A stretch of DNA of 64,000 bases from Litorivita sp050633545 (GTDB taxonomy: Bacteria > Pseudomonadota > Alphaproteobacteria > Rhodobacterales > Rhodobacteraceae). A model generated the notes under the pieces. That model saw nothing but the letters and a program-made list of their open reading frames with translations. It ran no database searches and was not told the origin of the DNA. Position numbers and translations under genes: made by a program. The stretch spans positions 558,001-622,000 of the forward strand of contig JBOEGS010000002.1 of assembly GCA_050633545.1 (NCBI GenBank), given 5' to 3'. Shown here piece by piece: positions 25,538-34,893 of the stretch (within the stretch, counting starts at the first letter, position 1; each line of letters opens with the position of its first letter).

Positions 25538-27451
25538 ATGAAAGAATTCAAATATCTCTTTGCTGCTGGCGCTATGTTGGTCGCAAGCGGGCCAGTGATC
25601 GCCGCTGAAACCACCTTCGACTTCAGTAAACCACTCTCAGGCGAGTATTCATGCCGCAATGGAGCAAAAACCTATGGCGCCGTGTTCTCTTTTGTCAAAA
25701 AGGGCGAATCGCTCTTTGCGCGCCAGTGGATTTCCACTTTTGGGAATGCCAGTGGCGCCAGGCCATATGTCAACGTTCACGATACCGTATTCCGAGTTGA
25801 GGATGGACCTGATGGGGTTCTGCTCTCGCCGGCACGCGAGTTGGCCAATAACCGCGACATTGCATCGATAGACGCGATCACCTTGCGCCAGAACAGCACC
25901 GGAAGCGTCTCTGGTGAAGAAGAGGGATGTGTTTATAACCTCAGCCCACTGGAGACGATTACATCAAAAGACCTGCCGCAAGTTTTAGGGTCTGCCCCTG
26001 TGCATTCCGCAAACGTCGGGTTTTCCACCTCGCTTCTTTTATTTTCCGATGAATATGGGACCTTTGTCTCTTTGGACAACCGCCAAAAGACAACGTGCAT
26101 CTATTCAATCTCAGGCGAAAATGGAACATACACTCGCACACCACTCTTTGCGTTGGACGATTGTTCGCAAGGGCAATTGGAACTATCCAGCGACGGCAAT
26201 GGTGTCTGGATCGGAGCGGACGGTCGCGGGACCAAAATCAAGTTTCAAGCGGCCGATAAATATGCAGCGCGTCTGGCAGAAGTAACCCAGGTCGCGCAAC
26301 AGCAAAAAGCTTTGGAAGCCACGTCGATTTCGGACTTCGTCGCGAATGCTCAAGGTGAATACGGGGCGAAGCTCAGTACGGGGATGGGCTACGCCGATTA
26401 CTTGGTGTCGGTCACCCCAAGTGGCGTGCGAATTGATGTAGATGGTGTTCCGTGGAGGTGCGAATACGTTGTTGAGCCTGAAACGTCCGAGGTTTTCTTG
26501 GTCGGCAAGAATGGAAGCAGCTGCGGCGGCGGCCAGTTCCAAGGCGCTCGTGACCCAGACAATGGTGACCTAACGTTTGCCCTGTCTTCCAATCCAAAGC
26601 CAGTGACCCTTCCGTTTATTTCCGGAGACATGGGCGAAGGCTGGACTTCGAAGGTGCCTGAGGTGGCGGTGATCAAAGGTATCGCTCTAGGCGACAAGAT
26701 GCCCACCACCGACGCTGAAATTCCGGGCTACACACGCATTCAGGACCGAGGCCAGCTATCTCGCTTTAGCCGGTCCAGCATGGGAATGATGGGAGTGACC
26801 AATAGTACCAACTACTTTGAATCCGCCACCTACCTGAAAGCATCTGCACCGCAAAAGCTCCCGGACGGTTCGGGCTCCATTTCATTTGATGACCTCGGTG
26901 TTTATGGTGTGAACGGCAAAGTGGTTGCGGTGTTCCGATACCAAGAACCACAAAAAGAGCAGGCCCCGCGCTTCGAGGCCGTCACGGAAGCACTTCTAAG
27001 TTCCTACGGCACGCCAACAATCACGGACCGATCCGGCGCTGGGTATGTCTATGAATGGCACTTCGCTCCAAACGGGACGCTGCTTGATGCGAAGAGCGGT
27101 CAAAATTGCCAGTCACGCTTCACGTCTGATTACTTGGATTCACGCTTCGTTTTGCTTGAACGCGAGAAGTTAGAGACATCCCTTACTGAAATTTATCAAG
27201 GGAAACCGGCGCGCATCGAACCCGAAACCAAGTATCTAAAACTACGCGTTTCTTCTGAATGCGGGTTTTCGATCCGCTACCACATCCACCCGTCCGAAGA
27301 AGGCTTACTCAGGTTCATGCAAGCTTCGATGTATGCATATGACCCCGTGCGGTCAGAAATTTGGAGCGCACGTCGAGAGAAGCTGGACGCTGAAATCAAG
27401 AAGGATCTGGAACTGCAAAAAACGTCTCAGGCCGTTTCGCCCGATTTGTGA
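25538..27451 (+). CDS. Exported hypothetical protein, fourth gene of the CHAT run
   Basis: A 637-residue protein. The ATG has CAAGGAAACC upstream and begins a Sec signal peptide (LFAAGAMLVASGPVIAA, cleavage near AETT). The mature part is beta-rich, with cysteine pairs and no TM helix. I do not recognise the family. It is less GC-rich than the CHAT genes, so it may have joined the run later. The open frame extends upstream of this ATG, but that part overlaps the DUF4870-like gene in another frame. Confidence 0.65.
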   Translation: MKEFKYLFAAGAMLVASGPVIAAETTFDFSKPLSGEYSCRNGAKTYGAVFSFVKKGESLFARQWISTFGNASGARPYVNVHDTVFRVEDGPDGVLLSPARELANNRDIASIDAITLRQNSTGSVSGEEEGCVYNLSPLETITSKDLPQVLGSAPVHSANVGFSTSLLLFSDEYGTFVSLDNRQKTTCIYSISGENGTYTRTPLFALDDCSQGQLELSSDGNGVWIGADGRGTKIKFQAADKYAARLAEVTQVAQQQKALEATSISDFVANAQGEYGAKLSTGMGYADYLVSVTPSGVRIDVDGVPWRCEYVVEPETSEVFLVGKNGSSCGGGQFQGARDPDNGDLTFALSSNPKPVTLPFISGDMGEGWTSKVPEVAVIKGIALGDKMPTTDAEIPGYTRIQDRGQLSRFSRSSMGMMGVTNSTNYFESATYLKASAPQKLPDGSGSISFDDLGVYGVNGKVVAVFRYQEPQKEQAPRFEAVTEALLSSYGTPTITDRSGAGYVYEWHFAPNGTLLDAKSGQNCQSRFTSDYLDSRFVLLEREKLETSLTEIYQGKPARIEPETKYLKLRVSSECGFSIRYHIHPSEEGLLRFMQASMYAYDPVRSEIWSARREKLDAEIKKDLELQKTSQAVSPDL

Positions 27452-27989
27452 TTTAGCGTTGGTTTGAATTCGTGGGAAAGCGTCTATTTGCTATAAAAGG
27501 CTCAATCTTTGTAGATGCCTTTCCCACGGCTCCTGCCGCATAAGATCGCAGGGATCATTCTCCGATACCAAGAATTTCGTAATGATATCCGTGTTTTTCA
27601 GAGCTTTTAGGGACCTCAGCCTGTTTTACTTAACGAATTGCCGTTCTAAACCTCGAAATGGTCTTTACCTCTGGCGGGCTGGCTGCAGCTTCGTCTAAGG
27701 TTTGTGGCTGCTGTAAGCGTGAGCTGCAGCGGCGACAAATCTGACAAGGAGGAAAGCGCGGGCGGATTTCGGTGCTATGGGGATAGTGGCTCAAGGCTTG
27801 GAGGGTCGATTGTCTGAGCCTGGCATCTTGCGCCGCCAATCCACTTCGGTCGGCTGATCTGTCCGGGTCGGTGCTGCCGAAGAGCCATTTGCTGTTGCCG
27901 TAGACCTCCAGCAGTGCCGGATTTCTGAGGAAGAGCCGTAACGATTGGTCCGGTTCCTCCGGATAGTGGAACCAAGAGTGACGGTTGAA
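27452..27989. other. Noncoding stretch, probably the 3' part of the IS91-type element
   Basis: About 540 bp with only short shadow frames. From roughly 27640 to the transposase stop the composition is GC-rich like the transposase, so this is probably the terminal noncoding part of the IS. Exact IS ends could not be set. IS91 elements lack inverted repeats. Confidence 0.45.
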
Positions 27990-29192
27990 TCATGCGGCTT
28001 GCTCCCATGGCGGTGCGCGGGATCGCGGGAGTTGGCCGCGTCGGAAGGTTTCAATGATACGCATCGGGCCGCCGCATTTCGGGCAAGGCGGAAGCTGATC
28101 CGCTTCGTCAGCACCGGTGGGTGCCTCTTCTTCGGCCATTTGATCCGGCTCTGACTCACTGCCGAGCAAGCGCCGGATCCTCGTGATCTTGTCCCGGCGG
28201 ATGCCGTTGGCGAGGAAACCCGCGTGACGAATGCGGTGGAAGCCGATGGGCAGCACATGGATCAGAAAGCGGCGGATGAATTCGTCCGTGGGCAGGCGCA
28301 TGGTCTTCATGCGGTCCCTGCGCTTGATGCGGTAGTCCTTCCAGCGGAATGACACCGTGTCGCCATCGGTACTGATCAGTCTGTGGTTCGAGACGGCGAC
28401 GCGGTGCGTGTAGCGGCTGAGATAGGCCAGCACGGCCTCGGGTCCGCCAAAGGGAGGCTTGGCGTAAACGACCCATTCGGTCCTGCGCAGCGGCGCGAGA
28501 TGGGTTGCAAAGGTATCGGGATCGGCCAGCCCCGACAGATTGTTGAAGAGCTTCAGTTTGCCCGTCTTGTGCAACCTGGTCAGCCCTTCGAGGAACAAAC
28601 GCCGGAACAGCCGTGATAGCACCTTCACCGCCAGGAAGAACCCTGGGCGGCAAGCGACCCACCGGGCTCCATTTGCCGACAGCCCACCACCTGGCACGAT
28701 GACATGCACATGCGGGTGGTGCGTCTTCGCTGAGCCCTATGTATGCAGCACCGACGTCATGCCGATCCTTACGCCCAGATGCTTGGGGTCGGCGGCGATG
28801 GTCAGCAGGGTTTGAGCCGAGGCCTTGAACAACAAACCATAGACCTCCGCCTTGTTCTGGTAAGCGATGTCCGCGACCGGCGCGGGCAGCGTGAAGACCA
28901 CATGGAAGTATTCCACCGGCAGCAGGTCTTCCATCCGCGCCAGCATCCAATCGCGCGCGGTTGCCCTCTGACACTTCGGGCAATGTCGATTGCGGCAGGA
29001 GTTGTAGGCAATGTGCCGATGACCGCACTTGGTGCAAGCGGCAACATGGCCACCGAGTGCCGCGGTCCGGCAGGACTCGATGGAGGACATCACCTTCAAT
29101 TGCGGCAGGTTCAGGTGCCCGGCATGGTCACGGCGATACGTATCACCATGGGTGCGGAAGATATCCGCGACCTCCAGTTTGGGACGGGACAT
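27990..29192 (-). pseudogene. IS91-family transposase, interrupted by an amber codon
   Basis: One continuous frame encodes a full IS91 HUH transposase: the N-terminal zinc-binding part (CTKCGHRHIAYNSCRNRHC), the HUH motif HHPHVHVIVPGGG, and the catalytic tyrosine block LAYLSRYTHRVAVSNHR. The frame is broken only by TAG at 28737-28739, where the family has Trp (LHT-stop-GSAKTHHPH; TGG to TAG). A cysteine pair near the C-terminus (CPKCGGPMR) is kept. The two pieces are in the same frame, so it is a nonsense mutation, not a frameshift. Probably inactive. Confidence 0.88.
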
Positions 29193-29202
29193 GAGACCGA
29201 GG

Positions 29203-29520
29203 TCAGCCGGAACCAGCCTCCCGTCTCACCAGCAGATCGAGCGGGCTGGTGACGTCCTGGATCGTCTTGGTCGCCACCTTGGTGTAGATCGTCGTCGTCT
29301 CCAGCTTGGCGTGTCCGAGCAGGACCTGGATGACCCGGATGTCGGTTCCACCTTCGAGCAGATGGGTGGCAAAGCTGTGCCGCAATGTATGCGGAGATAC
29401 CTTCTTCTTGATCTCAGCGAAGTCGCAGGCGACGCCAAAGGCCCTGTTGAACTGCCGCGTCGAGATGGGGTCAACTCGGTTACGGCCAGGAAAGAGCCAG
29501 CCTGCAGTCCGTCCATCAAC
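29203..29520 (-). pseudogene. 5'-truncated tyrosine recombinase paired with the IS91 transposase
   Basis: Only the C-terminal third remains: GWLFPGRNRVDPISTRQ, then VSPHTLRHSFATHLLEGG with the HxxR box, then IQVLLGHAKLETTTIY with the catalytic Tyr. IS91-type elements in these bacteria often carry such an integrase just upstream of tnpA. The frame meets a TGA near 29545 and homology stops at about 29505-29520, where the neighbouring ATPase gene begins on the other strand. No start codon survives. Confidence 0.8.
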
Positions 29521-29549
29521 TGGTACCTGACGACGAAGAAGCGCTCTTC

Positions 29550-30869
29550 ATGCTGGATGTCGTCAAACATGACTTCCTGCGGGTCTTCTTGAAGGTCACC
29601 AACGCGGCATTGGGTTTTCGGAAGCACGAAAAAGGCATTGAATTGGTTTTGGTTTGGGGCAATGGCGTTGTAGCGCCTTACCCTGACTGGAGCGATGGCC
29701 AGAAGTCATTGTTCACGATCATGACCGAGATTGCGGTCGACCGGCCTGACGTATGTGCATACGATGAAATCGAGAACTTCTTCCATCCCAGGTACATCTC
29801 GGATGTTCTGGAATTCCTCAAAGACCACGTGCCACAAACCATTTTGGCATCTCATCATCCGCACATGATTTTCGGTCGCGCCGTTGATGATGTCTACTTT
29901 GTAGAACTCGAACACGTCCGTGATCCCGTTGGACCTACGCGCATCGTACGCCGCCCGTCGCAGCCCATCCCAAGGCGAAAATTCACCAGACTGAAAGATG
30001 ACTTCCGGCGGCTGGCATACACTTACAAGCTATTTGACATCGCCGATGCCCGGCTTTTGTCTCAGGCGGCGTCAAGCACAGAGCTAACGTCCGGCACCGA
30101 TAAACTGGCAATGGCAACGGCGTTTGAATGCGCCGCAGCTCCCGCCCGAAACAGCCCCTACCCAGACAGGCAATCCGCACAGATAGGTACTTTCCTTGAG
30201 AAGTACTTCTCCGGGATGACGGCGCTTGAAGTGGTCGACTGGGGTGCTGGTCGTGGGCGAACCGTCAAGGAAATCCGCAAGACACAATCCGCGGATCGAA
30301 TCCGATGGACGTTATTCGAGCCAAACGAAGAAACTGGAGCGAAACTTAAAACACTTCACGACGAAGATCCGGATGTAACTATCGCTACAAGCGTTGAGGA
30401 TTTGTCGGCCATGTCAGCCGACGTTGTGCTCCTGACTAACGTATTGCACGTGCTGCGGCCTGAAGAGATTGCGCAAGCAATGAGCGCCATCCACGCCATA
30501 CTTGCGGAGAGAAAAGGTGTCCTGATTGCCTCGGAGATCTATCCGCTTCTAATGCCAGAACAGGAGGCCGTTCCAGTGCCCGCCCATCACCTTGCGAGCT
30601 TTCTCAGGACGATTGGTTTCGGTGTTGCTCAGGTCAACTTTGAAGTTGCAGGATGTTCCGCCTATTGCCTGGCCGCGCAAGTGAAGTCCGGAACGGCACC
30701 TGAACCCAAATTTATTGAGACAGAGGCAATCAAGATGTGGCGACAGATCAATGCGGAGTTTGTCGCAAACTACGCGGATGCGGGTCTCATGACCTCCCTG
30801 GAAGATCAAAAACGCCTCCTGAACTGGGTGTTTGGGATAGCAAGAATACAGCACGTCTTGCAGCCATAA
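29550..30869 (+). pseudogene. AAA/ABC-type ATPase-methyltransferase fusion, 5' truncated
   Basis: The open frame (439 aa from an internal ATG) starts in the middle of an ATPase. It keeps the signature-like loop DWSDGQKSL (46-54), a Walker B/D-loop CAYDEIENFFHP (69-80) and the H-loop LASHHPHMI (99-107); Walker A is missing. A Rossmann methyltransferase follows with SAM motif EVVDWGAGRGRT (227-238) and LLTNVLHVL. OLD/SMC-like ATPases joined to a methyltransferase are unusual. The 5' end was lost at the integrase remnant (29505-29530). The methyltransferase half is intact and may still be made. Confidence 0.7.
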
Positions 30870-31130
30870 TCACACTTCCGGTGAGCAAATGCTGCATCAG
30901 CATAGGTTCGACGTCGAATGGCGGCGATACGGGTTGCGACCGCAGCATCTCGACCGCGGGTCCAAGATCCGGTTTGGGTCGAGCACTACCGAGGTACCGT
31001 TCGCCTGCGCGAGGGGTGGAGAGCGGACTTTCCGCATCGCGGCATGGTCAACGTCGGAGGTCGCCGAAGCGGACCTTCGAGTGGCGTTCCATTCCAATGT
31101 CTATGACTGAGCGCCGCATCCGCCGCGTCA
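30870..31130. other. Spacer between convergent genes
   Basis: About 260 bp without a convincing gene. GC-rich repetitive words AGCGGACTTTCCGC and GAAGCGGACCTTCGAG resemble the one at 16185 and suggest chromosomal spacer sequence rather than coding DNA. Confidence 0.4.
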
Positions 31131-32333
31131 TCAGTTCCCAAAAACGGGGCCAATCGTTTCCGCACCCAGAAAAGGACTTTCTACCACTGTCAAATGACTT
31201 TCAGGGATGCCAAGTTCCAGTTGAAAAACCTCTTTCGGTCGCGTTGGGTTAGGGTCAATTATCGTGACGCGAGGGACAGATCCACGCCGAAAAAAGGCGT
31301 CCTTAAATAGGTCGAGGCTTTTTAGGTCAGTCTTAGGAAATGAATAGCCAATCACGAGCACCTCGTCGCAAACTTCCAGAGCGTCGCTTGCCTTGCGCCA
31401 AAGTTCCTCAAACAAGCTGCCGAAGAACTGGTAGCTTTTCTCCTTTACCGGTGGGATGATCAACGGCATCGAAGCAAGACCCTGCGTCCCTGCTTGTCCT
31501 TCTGGCATCCAAGGCATTTTAGGTTGAACCTTAACAATAACGTAGCCGTCCGGTGCCGAACGACCTGGAACATCAGTCAAATTGGGTGGGTAATAACCGT
31601 AAGTCATTGGGGCATAGCCGTCTGCATATCTGCCTGCATGTGTCGCGTAGGGACGCGTAGCATGTTCATAGACGAATAATGAGTCCGCCGGAAGCGCGTG
31701 CGTCAGAACCAGTTCCTCACCCTCGTATATCGGATGAGCGGTCAGCCAGTTCACCGAGCCATGTAATTTTATTAGTTTGTTGGACGATGACTTTTCTTCT
31801 GGACCGACCCAACCATCGCGGAATAGTCGATGTGGCGTAATTCCGTACCCACTATCAGGCACCCAGTCAGTAGCCTTCATCAGCGCGCGATCCATAAGAG
31901 TGTCCCAGTTAAAAGTCAGGATGACATCTTCTGGTCGAAGCGAATTCGCAAGATCGATGTGACTTTGCGATACTGGTCCGTTGGCGATCTCATTCAGTGT
32001 CGTCGCAAAAAGAAATATCAATTGGTTGTAGGGCTTCGAAAGAACTATGCGATCAAAACCCCCTTCTTCTTTTTCAACACTCGCCAGTCTGGCAGCAATC
32101 TCGCTATGTATCTCTTCTATATCTACACCTGCTGCGAGATAGGCATCTGTGTCCGTGATACCTTTCTGCGACTGAAGGTAGTGAATCAGCCCGTCACGCA
32201 GAACCCAAGGGTTGGCCGCTGCGTCCAATTTGAAGAAGGTAGGGAAAAAGTCGTTGGCGATTGGCATCCTTTGCCCAGTCGGCGAAGCGCCATAACTCTT
32301 CGATGCACCAGCTCCTAGCAAAACGACTCGCAT
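31131..32333 (-). CDS. SIR2-like NAD-binding protein (defence-type)
   Basis: A 400-residue protein from an ATG with GAGG upstream. SIR2 motifs are in place: LGAGASKSYG (6-15) for NAD, LTFNWDTLMDRA (139-150, N142 and D144) and KLHGSVNW (189-196, catalytic H191). Toward the end VLVIGYSFPKTD is the second Rossmann motif. Stand-alone SIR2 proteins of this type in mobile islands deplete NAD on infection. No partner gene is on the same strand next to it; the truncated ATPase-methyltransferase converges on it. Confidence 0.82.
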   Translation of the reverse strand: MRVVLLGAGASKSYGASPTGQRMPIANDFFPTFFKLDAAANPWVLRDGLIHYLQSQKGITDTDAYLAAGVDIEEIHSEIAARLASVEKEEGGFDRIVLSKPYNQLIFLFATTLNEIANGPVSQSHIDLANSLRPEDVILTFNWDTLMDRALMKATDWVPDSGYGITPHRLFRDGWVGPEEKSSSNKLIKLHGSVNWLTAHPIYEGEELVLTHALPADSLFVYEHATRPYATHAGRYADGYAPMTYGYYPPNLTDVPGRSAPDGYVIVKVQPKMPWMPEGQAGTQGLASMPLIIPPVKEKSYQFFGSLFEELWRKASDALEVCDEVLVIGYSFPKTDLKSLDLFKDAFFRRGSVPRVTIIDPNPTRPKEVFQLELGIPESHLTVVESPFLGAETIGPVFGN

Positions 32334-32632
32334 TCATTAGCCTCAATATTTTACGTCAATCAAGAAGACTTGCTATCAAAAGTGCACCCAGGAACCAATC
32401 GTTGGGAATCCATTTGCTGGGCGCATGCCATAGGCGAAAGTCGCAAGACTGAACACACCGAGGATGACTTGGAGACTGATGCCAGCTGATGGTATTCTGG
32501 GGATCGTAGGTATTGCCGCGATCCGGAGGGAGGGTTTCCTGCAATCATCCCTATGAGGGTTTCCGCCAATCCTGATGGTGCGAACCGGACCTCAGTCTAA
32601 TCCCAATCCGATGGCGGCTTTGGGCCGGGATA
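32334..32632. other. Spacer with a short direct repeat
   Basis: About 300 bp with no supported gene. AGGGTTTCCTGCAATC (32531-32546) is repeated with two changes at 32556-32571, 25 bp further on. This could be a regulatory site or a duplication scar. The SIR2 gene promoter should be in the left part. Confidence 0.4.
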
Positions 32633-32875
32633 TCAGATCGGTTCTCCGTCAATGAAAATATGCCTCGATGTCATGGCCGCACCAGGCTCCATCCGCACGC
32701 GTCGGTTCGGCACCGCACGAAGGAAATCCGCCACATCGTCCAGAGAGTTTAACCGGACCGGGTTCATTGTTTGATCTGGCTCGAAGCATTCAAAGAAATG
32801 TCCTCCATCGCGGGGATATCTCTCCGCAGTTTTTGTTACTCTGCCATCCTCAATCTTTTCAATCCGATTCACCAC
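32633..32875 (-). CDS. Small hypothetical protein
   Basis: An 80-residue protein from GTG with a good AAGGAG Shine-Dalgarno 8 bases upstream. The sequence is soluble and basic/acidic mixed, with LNSLDDVADFLRAVPNRRVR in the middle and FIDGEPI at the end. The family is not recognised. It is followed on the same strand only by the spacer before the SIR2 gene. Confidence 0.6.
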   Translation of the reverse strand: MVNRIEKIEDGRVTKTAERYPRDGGHFFECFEPDQTMNPVRLNSLDDVADFLRAVPNRRVRMEPGAAMTSRHIFIDGEPI

Positions 32876-33051
32876 CGTCTTTACTCCTTACACAAGCGCT
32901 ATCTTTTGCGTTGTTCCATCAATGCATCTTAGCCCAAAGAGGATTTCAAGCCATTGTTCAATGTCCGGTTAGGGCCGCCCATGCGTGGCCGGTAGAAGTG
33001 CCGACAAAACGATGACCCCAAAATCTTCGCTTTAGGCAATGAATTTTAGCT

Positions 33052-34140
33052 TCATCGACACCAGTTTCCTGGCCGTGGCGGGCAGCTCGTAGCACCACAA
33101 CGGTATGGCACAGCTAGGCCTTCACCAATCAGAATTCTTCCCACGTCCCTACCATCCACTGAAAGCACACCACATTGTCTGCCATAGTTGCACTCCCGTG
33201 TTCCTTCGGTTCCAGGGCGACAAGAGCAAGCCACCCGTTGAAATTGAATAGATCCAGCTTCGCGTAAGAGAATTCGTAAACGATTGGTTGCTTGCTGTCC
33301 GCGCTGGAGCTCAGCGGTGCATGCAGGGGAGCCGGTTTCTGGGGCATTAAACCCAACCAGCCGAACGTTTGCCTGCTGACCTCTTATCGCTACGGTATCG
33401 CCATCAATGACGCGAACTGCAGAAGCGCCAATCGTTCTACTGCCTGGATTATCATTTGTTGACGTGGGAACACTTCTTCTTGATGCGGCTAGGTAGTTGG
33501 ATGACATCCAGCCCGTCCCGAGTGGAGAGGCGATCTGCGACCAACCATTCTGAACGGTGAGAACACGTACTCTCGTGCCTTCTGGCAGCTGGCCCATTAC
33601 CCGATTGTTTGTTGAAGGGCCTTCACGTTGATTGACGCTGCTCCCGGTTACAATCGCGTATGTCGAACTATCGGCTGAGCGAGTTTGAACGCTGGATGAC
33701 CCACCATCAAACAAAGCGCTCAGTAGGCCCAAAATCCCCATAACAAGGACGATTGGGAAAAACAGCTTTCGTTGGGCACTACGAATTGCGCGTTTCGGCG
33801 CATAGATGATTTGCGCCGGTGACGTAGTCCGTTTCCGAGGTTGAGATCGTTGCTGTACGGTCCTAACGGCGGGCCTTTGCGCCGAAGAGGGATTTGGTTT
33901 CCCAACCTGTTGAGGCGATACAGCAATGGATTTGTCGTCGCTTTTTGGGCGTTCGAGCTTCAGAATTTTGTGGAGTTTCGAGTATTGTGCCTTGCTAAGA
34001 CTGGTCTTGAGCCCATGCCGCAAGAACAAAGCTTCCATGCTTTGAAGGAACGATCGTTCCCAATCATTTACTGAATTTGAGTCTAGCTTGCCCCTAATGC
34101 GGGACAGTATGAGTTCTGTTCGCTCTTTTGAAAATGGCAT
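33052..34140 (-). CDS. Membrane-anchored SH3-domain / thermonuclease-like protein
   Basis: A 362-residue protein. Residues 1-65 are helical and cytoplasmic, a basic proline/serine linker follows, and one TM helix lies at 126-144 (LFFPIVLVMGILGLLSALF). An SH3b domain (160-218; VNQREGPSTNNRVMGQLPEGTRV is split across it) is exported, then a staphylococcal-nuclease-like domain (from AVRVIDGDTVAI near 247 to the end, with RLVGFNAPETGS). It could cut DNA at the cell surface or periplasm. It lies downstream of the XRE regulator and small membrane gene. Confidence 0.83.
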   Translation of the reverse strand: MPFSKERTELILSRIRGKLDSNSVNDWERSFLQSMEALFLRHGLKTSLSKAQYSKLHKILKLERPKSDDKSIAVSPQQVGKPNPSSAQRPAVRTVQQRSQPRKRTTSPAQIIYAPKRAIRSAQRKLFFPIVLVMGILGLLSALFDGGSSSVQTRSADSSTYAIVTGSSVNQREGPSTNNRVMGQLPEGTRVRVLTVQNGWSQIASPLGTGWMSSNYLAASRRSVPTSTNDNPGSRTIGASAVRVIDGDTVAIRGQQANVRLVGFNAPETGSPACTAELQRGQQATNRLRILLREAGSIQFQRVACSCRPGTEGTRECNYGRQCGVLSVDGRDVGRILIGEGLAVPYRCGATSCPPRPGNWCR

Positions 34141-34163
34141 CTGAGACGTGCTTTTTACGGATC

Positions 34164-34466
34164 CTACTGTTCCCCGAGAAGGCGCTCAAAGCGTCGAGAT
34201 AGCATACACAGAATAACGACGGGCCCGAGTAAAAGCATGATTGCGATCGAAGAAGCCACCAAAGTGACAGCCTGAAAAACATCAAACAAGAAGAACTCGG
34301 AAGAACCCGTGTAAAAGATTGAGAAGCGAAGAAGCCCGCCGAAATAGATTGAGATAGCAACCAAAAAGGCGGTCTGGACAGACAGCAAAGGGTGGACAAT
34401 GTTTCTTTGCGCCCGCTCCAACGTAACACGTCTGACTTGGCGCCAGTTTTTGCTCGCATGCTTCAC
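34164..34466 (-). CDS. Small two-TM membrane protein
   Basis: A 100-residue protein from GTG, 4 bp after the XRE stop, so probably translationally coupled. Two TM segments (about 27-48 and 63-88) follow a basic N-terminus. Family unknown. It sits between a regulator and an exported nuclease on the same strand, which suggests a three-gene operon. Confidence 0.6.
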   Translation of the reverse strand: MKHASKNWRQVRRVTLERAQRNIVHPLLSVQTAFLVAISIYFGGLLRFSIFYTGSSEFFLFDVFQAVTLVASSIAIMLLLGPVVILCMLSRRFERLLGEQ

Positions 34467-34470
34467 AGTC

Positions 34471-34893
34471 TTAATCCCTTACCAATTCAATCCACGTGTG
34501 CACATCGTCGTCACTGACTTCACGGCCTTCGACGTGTGACTGATACCAACGAGCTACGATTGCTCCGCGTTTCTCGCTCTTAATTCTGATGTTTTCCTCA
34601 GTGAGGTGTTGATCGAGCGAAATCTCGATCCTCTTTAGCGCTTCGAAGTCATGCGCGGCCCTAACAGATTTTGTGCCCAAAAGGATCCACGCTGCGTCTA
34701 CATCGAACTTGTCGGCAATCGCGACCAAGGCCTCAACAGGAAGGCCGCGCTGGCCTTTTTCGTAGCTGTGATAGGCGCGGTGTGAGACGCCGATCGCGTC
34801 CGCCATGGCGGTTTGCGTCAAGCCGACTTCGTTGCGCGCGATCGCAAGTCGCGCACCCATTGCCGAGAAGACAGCTTTCAAATCCCGCGCCAT
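34471..34893 (-). CDS. XRE-family helix-turn-helix regulator
   Basis: The 140-residue protein has a Cro/C1-type HTH at 12-68 (LAIARNEVGLTQTAMADAIG, then YHSYEKGQRGLPVEALV). The rest is helical, perhaps for dimers. It starts an operon with the small membrane protein and the SH3-nuclease and diverges from the excisionase-integrase genes over about 150 bp, so it may control both directions, like a phage repressor. Confidence 0.85.
   Translation of the reverse strand: MARDLKAVFSAMGARLAIARNEVGLTQTAMADAIGVSHRAYHSYEKGQRGLPVEALVAIADKFDVDAAWILLGTKSVRAAHDFEALKRIEISLDQHLTEENIRIKSEKRGAIVARWYQSHVEGREVSDDDVHTWIELVRD

Noticed and set aside
28737..28739. TAG in the transposase as a recoded (pyrrolysine-type) codon
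   Set aside because: The position corresponds to Trp in the family and nothing in the window suggests recoding; a TGG-to-TAG mutation is simpler.
29226..29627. A 133-codon minus-strand frame across the integrase remnant
   Set aside because: It is out of frame with the recognised integrase motifs and Arg/Ser-rich; a shadow.
32356..32544. A small minus-strand frame ending in a hydrophobic stretch (possible membrane peptide)
   Set aside because: No Shine-Dalgarno, no homology recognised, and overlapping frames of similar length; insufficient support.
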